A DNA stretch of 64,000 nt from Monarcha castaneiventris obscurior (GCA_026261815.1 JAMPIT010000379.1:18836501-18900500); one strand, 5' to 3'; numbered from the stretch's first letter, positions 1 through 13,278 are shown. Notes: generated by a model from the letters alone, not told the origin. Made by a program: numbers and translations.

Positions 1-830
1 GTGCCTGACGCATCTCAGGATACACTTGGCCCTCCTGGCTGCCAGGGCACTGCTGACTCAGATTCAACTTGCCACTGACCAGGACCCTCAGGTCCCTTTC
101 CACGGCGCTGCTTTCCAGCCTCTCATTCCCCAGTCTGCACACACAACCAGCGTTGCCCTGTCCCAGATGCAGAGTCTGGCAGTTGCTTTTGTTAAACTTC
201 ATACCATTGGTGATTGTCCATCTCTTTAATTTTTCGTGGTCTGTCTGCTGGGCCTCTCTGCTCTCAAGTGAGTTGACAGATCCTTCCAACTTGGTGCTGT
301 CAGCAAACTTAGTATTCCTTCAAGTCCTGCCTCCATGTCATTTATGAAGACATTGAAGAGCAGAGGGCAGAGGATGGAGCCCTGTGGAACCCCACTAGTG
401 GCAGGCCACCAGTGTGATGTGACCCCATTCACTGCAACCCTTTGTGCCTGACCCGTGAGCCAGCTGCTCACCCATCACATGATGCGTTTATCCAGCTGTG
501 GGCTGGATATTTTGTTCAGAAAGATACTGTGAGAGATGGTATCAAAAGCTTTGCTGAATTTCAAAAATATTACATCGACTGGCTTTCCTTTATCAGCTGG
601 GTGAGTTACCCTGCCAGAGAAGGAAACTCAACAAGCAGGACTTTCCTCTCATGAAGTTGTGCTGGCTGTGACTAGTGACTGTGTTGTCCTTCAGGTGTTT
701 TTCAACATCTCCCAGAATAATCTCTTCCATGATTTTACCAGGCACTGAAGTGAGACTGACAGGCCTGTAGTTTCTGGGGTCCTCTTTCTTGCCCTTCTTG
801 AAAATCAGAACATTAGCCAGCTTCCAGAAT
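1..830 (-). mobile_element. CR1 LINE fragment with reverse-transcriptase coding remnant
   Basis: Read on the minus strand, this block encodes recognisable CR1-type reverse transcriptase. Moving down in coordinates there is a NYRPVSLTSVPGK-like segment (about 690-775), a [25 protein letters not shown] segment cut by frame changes (about 330-400), a KFADS stretch (about 294-310) and an ERDL-like segment near 50-100. The usual catalytic FADD of the family reads FADS here, and several frameshifts break the frame, so this copy is dead. It is 5'-truncated near 830. Its 3' side runs off the window at base 1, so the tail is not seen. The assignment to CR1 rests on the motif order and its similarity to avian CR1 ORF2. 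The subfamily is not determined. Confidence 0.9.
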
Positions 831-3800
831 TGATAAAGGGCTGTTTTATTACCTTTCTAATTTTCATCATGACTTAATTTACAGTTACTTTTGATATAAA
901 TTATGGTGCTTTTTTACATCAAATTCTTACTGTATATGGGTTATTAGCAGCATGTATATCCTTGTGTATCTATTTAGGAGAAACATAGCTAACTGCAAGT
1001 CATGCAATAGAAATGTATTACAGTTTTTAGTAAAACAGATATATTAGCATTAATAATTTGAAAGCATTCTTCCCTCTCCAGGAAATTCCAAGAAATCTTG
1101 TATGATTGCTTTAGGTTGTTAGCTAATGTAAGTCTATACTATCTTTGGATGGGATTCAGCAATTCTGAAGTGGAAACATGCATGGTCTAACATCAAGAAA
1201 ATGTGGGCAAATTATACACTGCTCAAAGAAATGTGTAGCCTACAGTATCTCAATAATACCACATACCTCTTATAGAAATTCAATCAAAACACAGATTTTA
1301 GAAAGAATTCAGAATTCCAGATTGCACTAATAAGGCCTTTTTAATTCCCTTATGCCCCTATTTTCCACATTTGCTTCTCCCCAAATCTCCTAAATCCCTC
1401 CCTCTTTCATCTTTGGTTCCTGCCCAGAATCCCATGACTATTGTCTGATCCCAAGATGCTCTTCCTCTGCATCCCACCATCATGCGTCCCATCACAAGGC
1501 AATGACCCCTCCTAGTTTGAAAGGTGATTTGGAGACCTACTCCCAAATCATGATCCCTGAGTCATGATGATGGATTTTATGCCTGGATACTGGGACTGGA
1601 GCTCTCCAGGGGCAGCCATCAGATTTGTGAGATATTACTCTGTCTGCAAATTAATGGAAAATAAAAACAAATATTCACTTCCAGATAATTGTCCATTTCC
1701 TACAGAGCAAAATGCACTATAAGTCATAAAATCATCCTGCCAATGATGTAATACTACATTTCATACTTCTTTCTCATCTTCCAAAATTTCAGGATAATGG
1801 GAGCTATGTAATTTTGCTAGTTTTAGATACTTAGAAAAGTTGTGAGCGTCCCTTTATCTCCACAGCTGAAAGCAGCTTAAAATGTTTTGTTGCTTTCCAA
1901 TATTAAATTTATCCCTAGAGAAGAAACTGCAATTTTTAGTCTCTCTGAAGATGAAGAACATGGATTGGAAGAAACTTTCCATAACTGAGAACTATTCCCA
2001 TTTATTTAATGACATAATGCATTGATGGTTAAGCATCAAAGGAAAGTTGATGGCAAATTATTTTTTCACAAACTAAATACACCTTAAACAACATATATTT
2101 AAACAACAACAACAACAACAAAACAAATTTATTTTAGCAATATACTCTCAAACTTAATATAGCTTAATATAGTTTTGAAACTTAACATTAAGGTGTCAGA
2201 AAAAAAAAAAATAAAAACCAAACCCCAAACTCCAGTACAAAGTAACCATTCTACTTTTCACAAAACTACTACATTTTTGTAAGGTTATAGTCTGACAAAA
2301 GACATGCTATAGATTGTTTGCATAAGGAACATTTTAATTGAAAGTCAACAGAGTATGACAATTTGGAAATTAGTAATTTTTTCTATCTTTAAATCAGATT
2401 TTCTCAAGTAAAGAGTTTTGGGAAGACTGCAGAAGCTTGCTAAATATTAATTCTGTTAAGGTTGAATTAAGGTTGAATGTCAAACTGATTTCAACTACTT
2501 ATTTATACACTAAATATTTGGGGGGGAGATGTTTTGAAATATATTAAAACTGGAAACCATTTAAATATCAATTTGAGACATGCTGAATTGTATATATAGG
2601 AGCAAGAAAAAACAGATTTGAGAGAAAATCAATGCAATCTGGAAAAAGTGGCAGTTCTTTCCATAATGACCTTTTAAAACACAGTCTTCATATTCTTCAA
2701 TTTTCCTTGTATCTCTGTGCTTTTTTCCCCATCTCTCTGGAAGATTCCCTGAGATCTCTGCAAGATCCCAGTAGCTCTGACAGTAATTCCTTACCATACA
2801 GACACTGGTGTTCAGTGTTCCATGAAGGATAAATTAGTCAATGACACATTGTTTCTGCAATATTGTAACTTAGCAAAGTTAGTTATAGACCAGGAATCTG
2901 ACTTCCAACATTTCTTTTCTTTTATACCATCATCCACCAGCCCACTTGGTTGTATGTAAGAGTGAAGAGAATTTTCACAGAATTATTTATGTTTCACCAC
3001 AAAAGAATTAATATTTTTCTTGTTAATTAATAAATAAAGCAATAAATACCATGTTATGTTAGCTTTATAACATTTAAAAATGTTTATTTAGTACATTTGT
3101 AAGCTAACTACTAAGAATGTTTTAGCATCAATTTTCCATATTAATGAAGTTTGGATGTATTTTCTATAATTTTCACAAGGTATATGTTAGAAAATAACAC
3201 ATGCATATTGACAAAGAGAAATAAAACTGAAGTTTATCAACAGGATTATTAAACAGTGGAAGATATAACTGGTGAGTACAGTTTGCAAATATACACATCA
3301 ATTAATTGACAAGGAATATCTCAAAATTTTGCTGTACTAGTGTTATTGTTTCCATGGTCTCTTCTGAGCTGGAGGATTCTCTTTTGTGTGTGGTATATAT
3401 ATTCTACTGACTCTTGCAGTTGGAGCAATCCTCTGTAGTTACACCACCATATTACAGACATCAGCATTGGATGTTCTCATGTTGATTGGTGTGACTTTGG
3501 CAACACAACTTTCACGGATTTCAAATTTGACCTTTGCTGCTTCTTTTTCCTTCGGATTCTCTTTTCTGGTTTGGAATTGGCTTGGAGTTTGTTTTGGGGT
3601 TTTTTGTTTTCTTCTTTTTTTATTCTCTCACACCCACGCTAGCCAAGAATTTAACTTTGTTCAGTAAGTTTTCATGTGGGTTGACAAATTTACTTTGCTT
3701 GGCAAATTTAAATTATTTCGATAAGAATTAGTTCTTTGTGTTTGAGACCTAGGACAAGTCATAACCTGATCTTTTATAAAATCCCCAGCATTCTTGCATT

Positions 3801-3990
3801 GTTAGGTCATCTGTATCCTTTCTCTATCTTTCTTTTATGCAGTCTTTAAAAAGGTTCCATTTATGTATGTCATTCTAGTTTTTCAACTTGCTGAAAAAAA
3901 CAAAGGAAGAAGGAACCAAACCCAAAGTACATACAACTTGTTTTGCTGTGCTCATAATAGGCATTTCCAGAGGAGTGAACAACTCAGGGT
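831..3990. other. AT-rich intergenic DNA without a recognised gene
   Basis: No open frame here resembles a known protein, and the longest are under 100 codons. The block holds simple sequence such as an AAC repeat at 2102-2120 and many short A or T runs. It lies on the upstream side of PKIA, where vertebrate genomes are usually gene-poor. Confidence 0.6.
2102..2120. repeat. (AAC)n microsatellite
   Basis: Six consecutive AAC units, continued by an A-rich tail to about 2125. This is ordinary simple-sequence DNA. Confidence 0.9.
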
Positions 3991-4138
3991 ATCATAGAAT
4001 CACAGAATGGCTGGGGTTGAAAGAGAGCTCTGGAGGTCATGTAGTTACACTCCCTGCTAAAGCACAGACACCTGAAGCAGGATTGCACCCAGGCAGGTTT
4101 TAAATCCCTCCAGAGAAGACAACCCCACAGTCTCTTTC
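3991..4138 (-). mobile_element. CR1 LINE 3'-end fragment
   Basis: The left edge reads ATCATAGAATCACAGAATGG, the reverse complement of the CR1 3' tail. It is followed by the diverged antisense 3' UTR (GGTTGAAAGAG, then CCTGCTAAAGCA, then TCCAGAGAAGACAACCCCAC). About 150 bp survive. The orientation follows from the tail lying at the low-coordinate end. Confidence 0.88.
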
Positions 4139-4620
4139 TTCATTCTCTTTGCTGCTGCCTCTTGTGCTCTCTCACAGGGCAAGTTTTTGTGATGAACACA
4201 CCCTTCTTGCAGGGGTGAAGAGCACCATGGCTCAAATGCCAGTAACCAGTGGGTCTGGACTGGAGCCAGCCCTGCTGGGCAGGCTGTGAGCTCTGTGCTG
4301 GGCTGCATCTTCTCAGGAACAAAGGAGTCCAGGCCATGCCTCATCAGGAGCCCAGTCTGGGGCTGGGCAGAACTAAAACTGCTACAGCCACACAGCTGCA
4401 CCTACACCAAGGGAGGGGGCTGCCTGCGGGTCAATCTCTTTACACTCTAAAAACTTGTAGCCTACCCAAGCCCACTGTGTTCTCCTGCACCATTGCTGGT
4501 TGCACAGCAGCCATCGCAACCTTTCCTGAACAAGGCCACTGTTCAAGGTTACTCCTCAAGGTCCCAGCATCTGATACCTATAACAAGGTGAGAAATACTT
4601 CACACTACACCTAAAATATA
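4139..4620. other. GC-richer block next to a CR1 tail, unidentified
   Basis: This 480-bp stretch is clearly richer in G and C than its surroundings and has open frames on both strands (121 codons on plus at 4249-4614, 114 on minus at 4057-4401). None matches a protein I recognise, and the minus frame runs into the CR1 tail. It may be an old mobile-element remnant or merely a local composition change. Confidence 0.35.
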
Positions 4621-7600
4621 TTGTATGCTAAAGTCATTTACATATGTCCAGCTGTAGCTTAATAATTAGAAGTGTGGTAGGTAGCAGTGTTTGACTACTG
4701 TCTAAATTGTTGTCTAAATCAATGTCTAATCACCATCTAAACTATAATTTCAATGAGCATTTAAATAATTCTCAATAAATTTAACATTGTGGTTTAATTA
4801 ACATTGAGCTATTTCTTTATCACCATTTTTTCATTCAATCATCAATTAATTACCATTTGATTATCATTCGATCATTAATAAAAATCTTTTAGTTATCCCC
4901 ATAATTATGACTTCTCTTGATACTTTATTTGATACTTTATTTTTTTCTTTTTTGAACAGATGGATAATGCAGCTTTTCTTACTTTCCTAGATGTCCCAGG
5001 GAAAAAAAAATCTTTAGCCATAAAATTCATACCCTGCATTTTATATGTGTGTGTGTGTGTGTGTGATTTATAATGCACGTTGCTCCCAGAGAACAAGGTC
5101 TGCTTTTCACAATTATTTTGCTTCTTCTCCTGAGGCTTAGATACAAAGGTTACCAATAAAATATAGATTCCAATGCATAAAAAAGCTTCAGAATATTAAA
5201 GCACTGGATCTGGAGAGTTCCAAGACAGACAAGGCATCCACTGCAAAAAACATTCATGCAAAGTGTTCAGACAATGCATATATTGTAAATCAAACAAGGG
5301 AGGAAAGAAACAGAGCTGCCCAGTCCATTCTAGGAGAAAAAAAATGTGCTTTTGTTTTCCCTTGGCATTGTCAAACACAAAGAATGCTGAATAAGTGATG
5401 AACTCAGCTTTTGTGTGATTAAGTGCACAAGCCATATTTCTGAATTTTAACAGTCAACTGGACAATTTTCAGTAACCTTTGTAATTAAACATTCATTCTT
5501 CCATGATGTTCTTTCACATAATGTAGATTTGAACAGCCACATCCAGCAGCTACCTATTGTAGAACCAGGTCTCAAATGTTGTTCTGCTTCAAATCAACAT
5601 AATTTGAGATATCAGACATCAGTGAAATTGTGCTTATTAAATATGACACGATAAATTAATTCAAAATAGCCTAAAAAATACTAGTGTTCTGAATCTCTTT
5701 ATTACATGTTATTGGCATAATCGAAAGAGGCTAAGACTTCCCTATAAAATCAGTATAAACATCCTTCTCAAAAGACTATTTCTCCAAATAGTAAATAGAG
5801 AAATGGAAGAAGAGAAACCTAGTAACATAGGAGAAATAACTTTGTCAGGGAATGGTCCCTGCACAAATATGCTTTACAAATTTTTCACCTACACAAGCAC
5901 ACAAATACTGCATAACATTAATTCTTTCAAGACTATTCTCGTTAAGTTTTAGTTTCCTCATTCAAAGTTATTCTGTCACAAAGGAAAAAGACTATAAACT
6001 TCCCTGGCAGCTTGCAGGGGAAAACATCTTCATCTGAAGGGGAAGAATGGCTACATTTAAATAACTGAAGACATACTGGTTCCAAGGCCTGTTTTTTACA
6101 TGCAGGATTAGGACAGAGATTCTTTCACTGTCACCCTCTTACATAAATATTTCCTTCCCTGAGGCTTTATTCAATTTAGAACTGAAATAATGAAAAGTCA
6201 ATAGTGGCCTGACAGGGACAGGCACACATGGATAAATTTTGGCACTGTCATTATTTTCTATTTGGTGAAGCTTTGTGAAAACATTAGGAAAAGCTTTAAA
6301 TTCTTGTGCTGACATCATACCCCCCCCAGAATGGCAAGCTGCAGCAGACTTTTTCAGCAGATTCCAAACCAGGCTCAAATTTTAATGAGCTCCATTTCTC
6401 CATTTGTAAAGCAGAAATGAAAGATTCGTTCTCTCTGTCTTCTACCCCTCTGTGAATTAATGATTCAAACTATAGGATATCTGAGATACACACCTCTATA
6501 TACACCACATATATACTAATCCCTTTGTAGAGAGCTGCATGAGGTGAGTACCATGCTATGTTTTTAGTGACGCCAGTGCTGTCAGCACCAGTTAACTGCT
6601 CTCTGGGCTGTAAGGCAGAATTACTCTAGGGCTTAAGCAGACACAAACTGTAGACTGCAGAGGGCTTAGTCAAAAGGCAAGGATTTCTATGCTCAGCCAG
6701 GGGTTTTCCTCAGTATATCCATACTCTAATTTTAGGTATACAAGGAATTTTCAGGACAGTCAAAGAGAAAAAGTATTCTCTGGAGAGCCACTCCAACTTG
6801 GACTTGAGCAAAATTTAGATACTGAGAGTCAAGGCAAGGCAGAATCTAGGTGACACAGGTCTAGATGACATGGATTTTTATCATTAAGCGTATGTACAAC
6901 ATCCAAAACATTGTGGGGTGCAGACTTCCTCTGAGAACTTTAGTGCACACCAGAGAATGAAATTATTAGTTTTGTTTCTATAGATTCACTAGTCACGTTG
7001 CCTACTTGGAGTTTTAGACTGTTTGCCCAGCAGAGTTCCTTCTCAATGAAGATGCAGCAATAATGACGAATTTATGAATAAACAAGTTGATAGACAAGTC
7101 TATTAACTTTGTCTCTTTTAAGATAAAAACTAAAATTAATCAGCTAGCTTAATGAAGATTCTTGTAGCTGCAAAATTAACAAAAGGACATTATCTGTGCA
7201 AAACTTCCAGAGATAACCAGCTTCAAACCCTTAAGACACAGAAATGTTGCTATGGTTGTTTGTAAAAGGATTTTCTTTAATGTCTCATTGCCTAATAATT
7301 TTCTTTGACATTTCATAATTAAGTATTGCCAAGCCCATACTACAAAGATATGTTCCATTTTGGATGTAGTTTTCACTTAGAAAATATATTCTACAATAAT
7401 TAAATGGAAGATCATAATCCAAAGTCTCTTAGAGATATTTGAAATAAAATAACTGGAAAAATTGAGAGTCTATTCCTCATCTAAGGACAACTTTCAGCTG
7501 AAAACCCCTTCAATATAGAGCAATATATCCACCAAATCCCTGAAAACTCATATTCTATAGTAAACTAAAAAATGAACAGCATTATTGCTTTATGCAGTAG

Positions 7601-10451
7601 CTGTTTTAAGAAACCAAACGAAGGGAATTTTTAGTGGGGGGGAAGGAAGGCAAAGCAAGAAAAGACAAGCTTCTGCTCTCTCCTCCCACCACTCTACCAA
7701 AATCTCAGAACCAGGATACTTCCTACTTCCCGCTGATTTCTAACCTGCTAACTGTGGGATCTTTTCCTTTCTTCATTTGTGTGAAACAGCATCCTTGGTC
7801 TCTTCCCACTCCTTTTAGAGGGGCCTTCAAAGTAGCTTTCTTACCTCCTACCTTTGCCCCCTCCAAGTTCTGTCCTTACTCTTCTTCTGTGGTCCTTTTA
7901 GATTTTATTTAAGCCATGGTCTGTCTTCAAAACATTTCTAAAATATGTTTGGAGTTTCTTTTTTCTATTTCGCTAGGCAACCAAAAGTCTTATTTATGTT
8001 CTTAATAATTACCACGATATCCTTTTTTTTTGGCTTTGCCACAAGCCCTGCCTGTACAAAATCATAACATTGTTACAACAATGAACTTTCTATCCCATAA
8101 CTTTGATTGCAGCATGCATTTCTGTGCATTCCTACATCTGTGGTTTCACATGCGAAGGATGATGAAAATTGTTGCTGCTCATAAAACTGAAGTGAATAAA
8201 ACTGTAACTTTGGGCATCAGCGTCAGAGGTCAGATTAGGAAAAAAAAAAAAAAAGAAGATACATTTGGCCTACAAATTGAAAATTACAAGTCTGTGCTAG
8301 TCAGCTACTTATCCACTTAATCTTTTATTGGCTTGAGATAGCTGGCATACACTGTCCAACAGCACTTCTCTGATGGAGCATGCTCTCCTGCTCCACTGTC
8401 ATGCATTTTGATATTACCTCTGGAAGATATTGCCTGTGCCTCCAAGGCTCATTTTATATAATTTTATCTGTCTGAGTGTTCATATCTCTACAAGTACAAT
8501 GAAATTCCACACATTATAAAATGTCAATGTTCCACAGATAATACAATTTTATTCCCCTGTTTATCACAATAATAATATCTGAGCTCATTAAAACACCTAC
8601 TACATCTCTCACAAATTGTTCCTTGGTAATCCTTCCTTTCTTGACTGGAGAAAAATGTCCTTGCAGAAGAATTTTGTGACAGTTGTACCTTCCATGCAGC
8701 TCTTGCTGAAATTTGTGCTACTTTTCCATTTCCATTACATTTCCATCAGTTTTTCCCCCTCATTACACAAAATAATGTCCCACTAACCTATTGTTGAGAC
8801 AAGTCATCTCCAAAAGACTATTGTTTCTTCTGTTTCATGTCTGACACAGTTCGCTCTAGGAACATAAACAGACTCAAATAAATCCACAATCACAACAGAA
8901 GAGTGACTTGAAAGTGGGATTCCTATGGAGGCATCAAGATTGTGAGTGGGCAGGCGCAAGTAGCAGTTACAGAATTTTCCAATATACACTCAGAAATGAA
9001 AGAGCAAAATAAAACCAAAACAAATTATATGTCAGTTAGTTTTTATACAATTATGTTTTGGAAGAGAATATTCACTAGCACTGATACAGAATTATTAAAG
9101 TACTTGGTTTAGGAAATAATTACTTTCAAGCAGAAAGCCCCAAACCTCCCAAACTTCAATCAAAATCACCAAACAGCTTTTGGCACAGCAATTATTAATA
9201 ACTAATTTGCTTCTTTTTAGTCTGTAGGGAAGAAAAAAAATCAGAACATATACACGCCTGTACAACAAATAAAAGATTTCTCTGGAAACAGGCAGCTGTC
9301 TTAATTGATAAAATATATTCCTAATGATGACTATCAGTCAACCTCAATTCCATATGTCCAGTTCTGTCCTGACTGCACTAAAGTCAGGAAGAATTACACT
9401 TGTACAAGAAAAGGCAGGAGAAGGGACCTAATCAAAAGTTTCAAAAGATGGTACCCAAAGAAAAAACTGAGAACTGTAAATGCCTTGAAAACCAGGAGAA
9501 CTAGATATGTTTAACTGCCACCTACTCACCAACATTTAAAAAACTACAAGCAACCCACAAGCTTCTTTTATTTAGAAAACTAAGATTAGTTACCATCCAA
9601 AATTGTTGTGTTTTTTATTTAATTCTAAACTGAATTTTCTTGCCCAAGAATACTAAACAGGAAGGGTTACAGAAAGGGAAATGGGAAGCAAACCTAATAT
9701 ACAGAAGGAAAACAGGCAGTCTTCAGTTTTAGAAATTGCTTTAGACAAAGTTTTAGGGGTGCTGAGACATTATTGAGAAATGGGTTGTGTTAGATTTGGA
9801 ATTAGGAAAATATGTATTTTCTCTGGTCAGATGGACAGGATTCTCATGTTTCTTGGCTGGTTTTAATTGTTTTGGCAGTGAATAATAATTAAAAATATAC
9901 ACAAACACTGTGACACATTTTTGCTGTCAGATTTTCTGCATCTGCAAAGGCGTTGGGTTTTGGCAGCTCTCATGGTCTTTGCTTCTCTCTTCCTTGTCAT
10001 GCACTGCAAATTTTGGTAGCAATCTTTTTCTTCTTTTTCTTTTTTTAATTAAAGATCTGTGTTGCTAGAGGCTGTCTGCTGCACTGTAATTGAAAAGATG
10101 ACAATCTTTTGGACAAATCTCTTTTTAAAGGCTTTTACATAACAATAAGCACCTGGACTCACTGACTCATCTTAAATGTATTCCTCCACTAAAACAAACA
10201 GATGTAAGAGAAGAAATCTGAAATCAGAATTAAAGCCTTACAGAATTCAAAATCTGTATTAATGACAGTCAAAATATTAGGCTGGTATAAGCAACCTGCA
10301 GATGGGAATTAGGTTGAAAATCCAGTAGGATGCAAAGACAGAGTTAGAAGAGGGCATGAATAACAAATGTCAGGATTCTTCCATTTTTGTTTTTGTACTG
10401 TTGACACATAGTTATGGAAGCAAAAGGTAAAGTACTACATCTCACTTTAAT
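4621..10451. other. AT-rich intergenic DNA without a recognised gene
   Basis: No supported gene. From 4680 to 4890 there is low-complexity sequence built from short variants of TCTAAA, ATCATT and AATTAA. A TG microsatellite lies at 5046-5065 and an A-run at about 8240-8254. Open frames of 60-96 codons occur on both strands but have no recognisable domains. Confidence 0.6.
5046..5065. repeat. (TG)n microsatellite
   Basis: Ten consecutive TG dinucleotides, which could be polymorphic. No other structure is attached. Confidence 0.93.
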
Positions 10452-10550
10452 ATCATAGAATCATAGAGTGGTTTGGGTTGGAATGGACCTTTATAGATCA
10501 CCTAATCCAAACCCCCTGCCATTGGCAGGGACAACTTTACACTAGGTCAC
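10452..10550 (-). mobile_element. CR1 LINE 3'-end fragment, short
   Basis: This begins with the antisense CR1 tail ATCATAGAATCATAGAGTGG, followed by GGTTGGAATGGACCT and CCCCCTGCCATTGGCAGGGA, all close to the avian CR1 3' UTR in antisense. Only about 100 bp remain. The truncated end abuts a 21-bp tandem duplication. Confidence 0.9.
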
Positions 10551-10590
10551 TAGATATCCTTATTCACATACTAGATATACTTATTCACAT
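10549..10590. repeat. 21-bp tandem duplication
   Basis: ACTAGATATCCTTATTCACAT (10549-10569) is followed immediately by a copy with one mismatch (10570-10590). It sits exactly at the truncated end of the CR1 fragment. Confidence 0.9.
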
Positions 10591-12734
10591 AAGTAAACAT
10601 ACTGAAGACCAATGCAGGTATCAGAATTGTCATGGCTGTATTTTTTTTGTTTAAAAAATAACAGATTTCACATGCTTCTTTGAAAAATGTGAAAAAACAG
10701 AGGCTGACAAGTCAAGAACTCAGAAGACATTATGGCTAATGCCAGAATTGACATTGCTTAATGTCTTAATTTCTTCCCGTATAGCATATGCATTATAGCA
10801 ACATTACATTGTTATAAGTTATTTTTCCCACTTGGAAGGATGCTTTATATTACAATTCTAGCAATGTATTTTTAAGCATAGAAAATGCTACAATGAGACT
10901 ATTATTCCTGGCAAGTTTAGAACATGTATAAGTTAGCAATGAAGCTGACAGTGGAAAATGAGAAAACCTAAGCAGGTTTCGATTTAAAGCATTAAGAAAA
11001 TCAGACTCCTTTGTAATAAGACAATGCTGGAAGCCCCAAGAGAAAAGAAAGGAGAACACATCTGTTCCTACTGACGTCAAGGAGGCTGAGGGCCAGGCTC
11101 TGCCCCTGTGCACACACAACTACCATTACTTTTGCCTGAAGTAACTTGTAACTTAGGGTTCAGCTGAGTCCTGTGCATCAGACAAAACTTTGTAGTATCA
11201 TTAAGTGTTATAAATTATTATCAATGCATTTTGCTCATGCCTAACAATGCTGTACAACCTCAATCTTTGACAGTCCCTGCCTTGAAAATTTGAGCATCCC
11301 ACTCTAAGAAAATAAGCAACTAGCATTAAGAGGAGGATACTGAGAAACACTGGCAGAGGCTGTCTGCATCCAGAGTTTGATTGTTCTAAAATATTTACAA
11401 TCACATCATATTACTTGAAATTTCCTATTGCTGAAGATTAGAAAATAATATACTGAATGTTTTTTAATTCATATTCTTTTGTTAGCTATTAAGTGATCAA
11501 CCAGAATTTACTTAAAAAATTATTCCCTTCCAAATGGTTTGGAAATTATTATAGAAATATATCACTACTTTAAAAATGTCGTCTTGATCATGGTTTCAGT
11601 TATAAAGAAGTCTATTTGAGTACTGTTGACACTGCAGTTAATCTTGCAATGTTCTTCTTCATCATAGTACTTTTGAGTCACTGCTTTTGGCATATATAAT
11701 ACACCTCAACCAATTGAACAGAATGTGTTAATTTACCTAATTTACTTACCAGTTTGTAAAGCTATAATGAAAAGAAAGAAAAAAGAAAGAAAGGAAGAGT
11801 AAGGAAGTGAAACAGTGGTCATGGAAAGACAGCTTAATCTATTTGCTTTTAAAAAATATCTGCAGAAATATTACTTGCAATATCAACATTTTTAAATATT
11901 GTATTTTCTCAGTAGAAAGCCTATAGCAATTTTTATTTTGTGCATAATCTTTGTATATTTGTATAACATTTATAATATTTGTAGGACCTGAAATTACTTC
12001 AAGTAAACAGTTTCAGATGGATCAGCTGGATATTAACTTATTAAGGGGTGTAACTAAGGGTTCTTATGGTGAATTCCTACATTGTATTTCAACACCAGTA
12101 AGACTGTTTTGATATCCAGTAGGAATATTACTGTACTCTACTATATTCTCCATGGGAACCATAAAATAATGCTCAGTATCTTAAACTGCACTGCTGTTGA
12201 CAGGTGAAAATTGCTTTTTTCAGTCATTTTTTGAATGTTTATGTAAAATTTTTGACCATATCTGTTAAAAAAATTGGTAAAAATTCCTAAGAACTGCTTA
12301 TCCATTGTTTTTCTTTCATTTAAATGCAATCTGAGGATATCCAGAAAAACCTCGTTATTAAAGTGTACATTAGTACTCAGTTTACTATTAAATGGGGAAA
12401 AAAAAGCTTATGGCAAACTATGACAAATAAACTGGTTATAACAGAATTATCTATTGCTCTTCAGGAAACAGCACATTGGCTCGCACTGCAATGACTCCAA
12501 AATAATCTGAATTTTGGAAAACATGAAAATAACTTACCATAAATAATTGCCACATAAGCAGGTCCATAAGAAGTAGTCTATTCGGGAAAAAAAAAATAAA
12601 AAAAAAAGTGGATGGGAGATCAGAGTTCTTTTTTATACCCAGTACAACCAACTTTTCTAGTTTCAGGAGTATAAACTTTAAAGAAGCCTGTGTGCAGTGG
12701 TCCTTGTCTCTTCTTATGTTCTTGTACTACTGGC
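10591..12734. other. AT-rich intergenic DNA without a recognised gene
   Basis: No gene is supported. A purine-rich A/G tract lies near 11768-11810. Frames longer than 60 codons are AT-driven and have no recognisable domains. Confidence 0.6.
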
Positions 12735-13278
12735 TGTGGTTAATTTTCTTCACAACAGCTGTGTATGGTGCTAAGGTTTGGATTTGTAACCAAAACAGCG
12801 TTAATAAGACAGGGATGTTTTCATTGCTGCTTAGCATTTCTTACACAGCATCAAGGCCTTTTCTGCTTCTCATACCACCAGCAACCAGGCTGGGGGTGAA
12901 CAAAGAGTTGGCAGGGGGCACAGCTGGGAGAGCTGACCCCAACTGACCCTGAATAGGGATATTCTATATCCCATGGCATCAGGCTTGGCATATTAAGCTG
13001 GAGGAAAGGGATGGAACAAGGGGACATTTAGAGAGATGGCTTTTGTCTACCTGAGTAACCATTATGTGTGATGGAGACCTGTTTTTCTGGAGGTGGCTGA
13101 ACACCTGCCTGCAGATGGAAAATCTTGAAAGGATTCCTTGGTCTGCTTTGCTGGTGTGTGTGACTTTTGCTGTACTGTCTTTTCTAAACCCTCGAGTTGC
13201 CTATTACTGCTCCCATTCTCTTCCCCACCCCACTGTGGGAGGTCATGAGCAAGTGGCTGTCTGGTCTAAACCACAACA
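12735..13278 (+). mobile_element. Solo LTR of an avian endogenous retrovirus (ERVL-like)
   Basis: The block starts TGTGGTTAATTTTCTTCACA and ends GTCTAAACCACAACA, giving TG...CA termini of about 540 bp. Internal stretches such as GCTGACCCCAACTGACC, GTGATGGAGACCTG and GGTGGCTGAACACCTGCC match, from memory, a common avian ERV LTR type. The expected TATA region is decayed to TATTAAG near 12991, and the poly(A) signal expected near 13170 is not intact. No internal retroviral genes adjoin it, so it is either a solo LTR or an isolated remnant. The ends are approximate and I saw no clear target-site duplication. Confidence 0.75.

Noticed and set aside
9305..9514. 69-codon Lys/Arg-rich plus frame
   Set aside because: It is basic and short with no recognisable family, in intergenic AT-rich DNA. 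Not supported as a gene.
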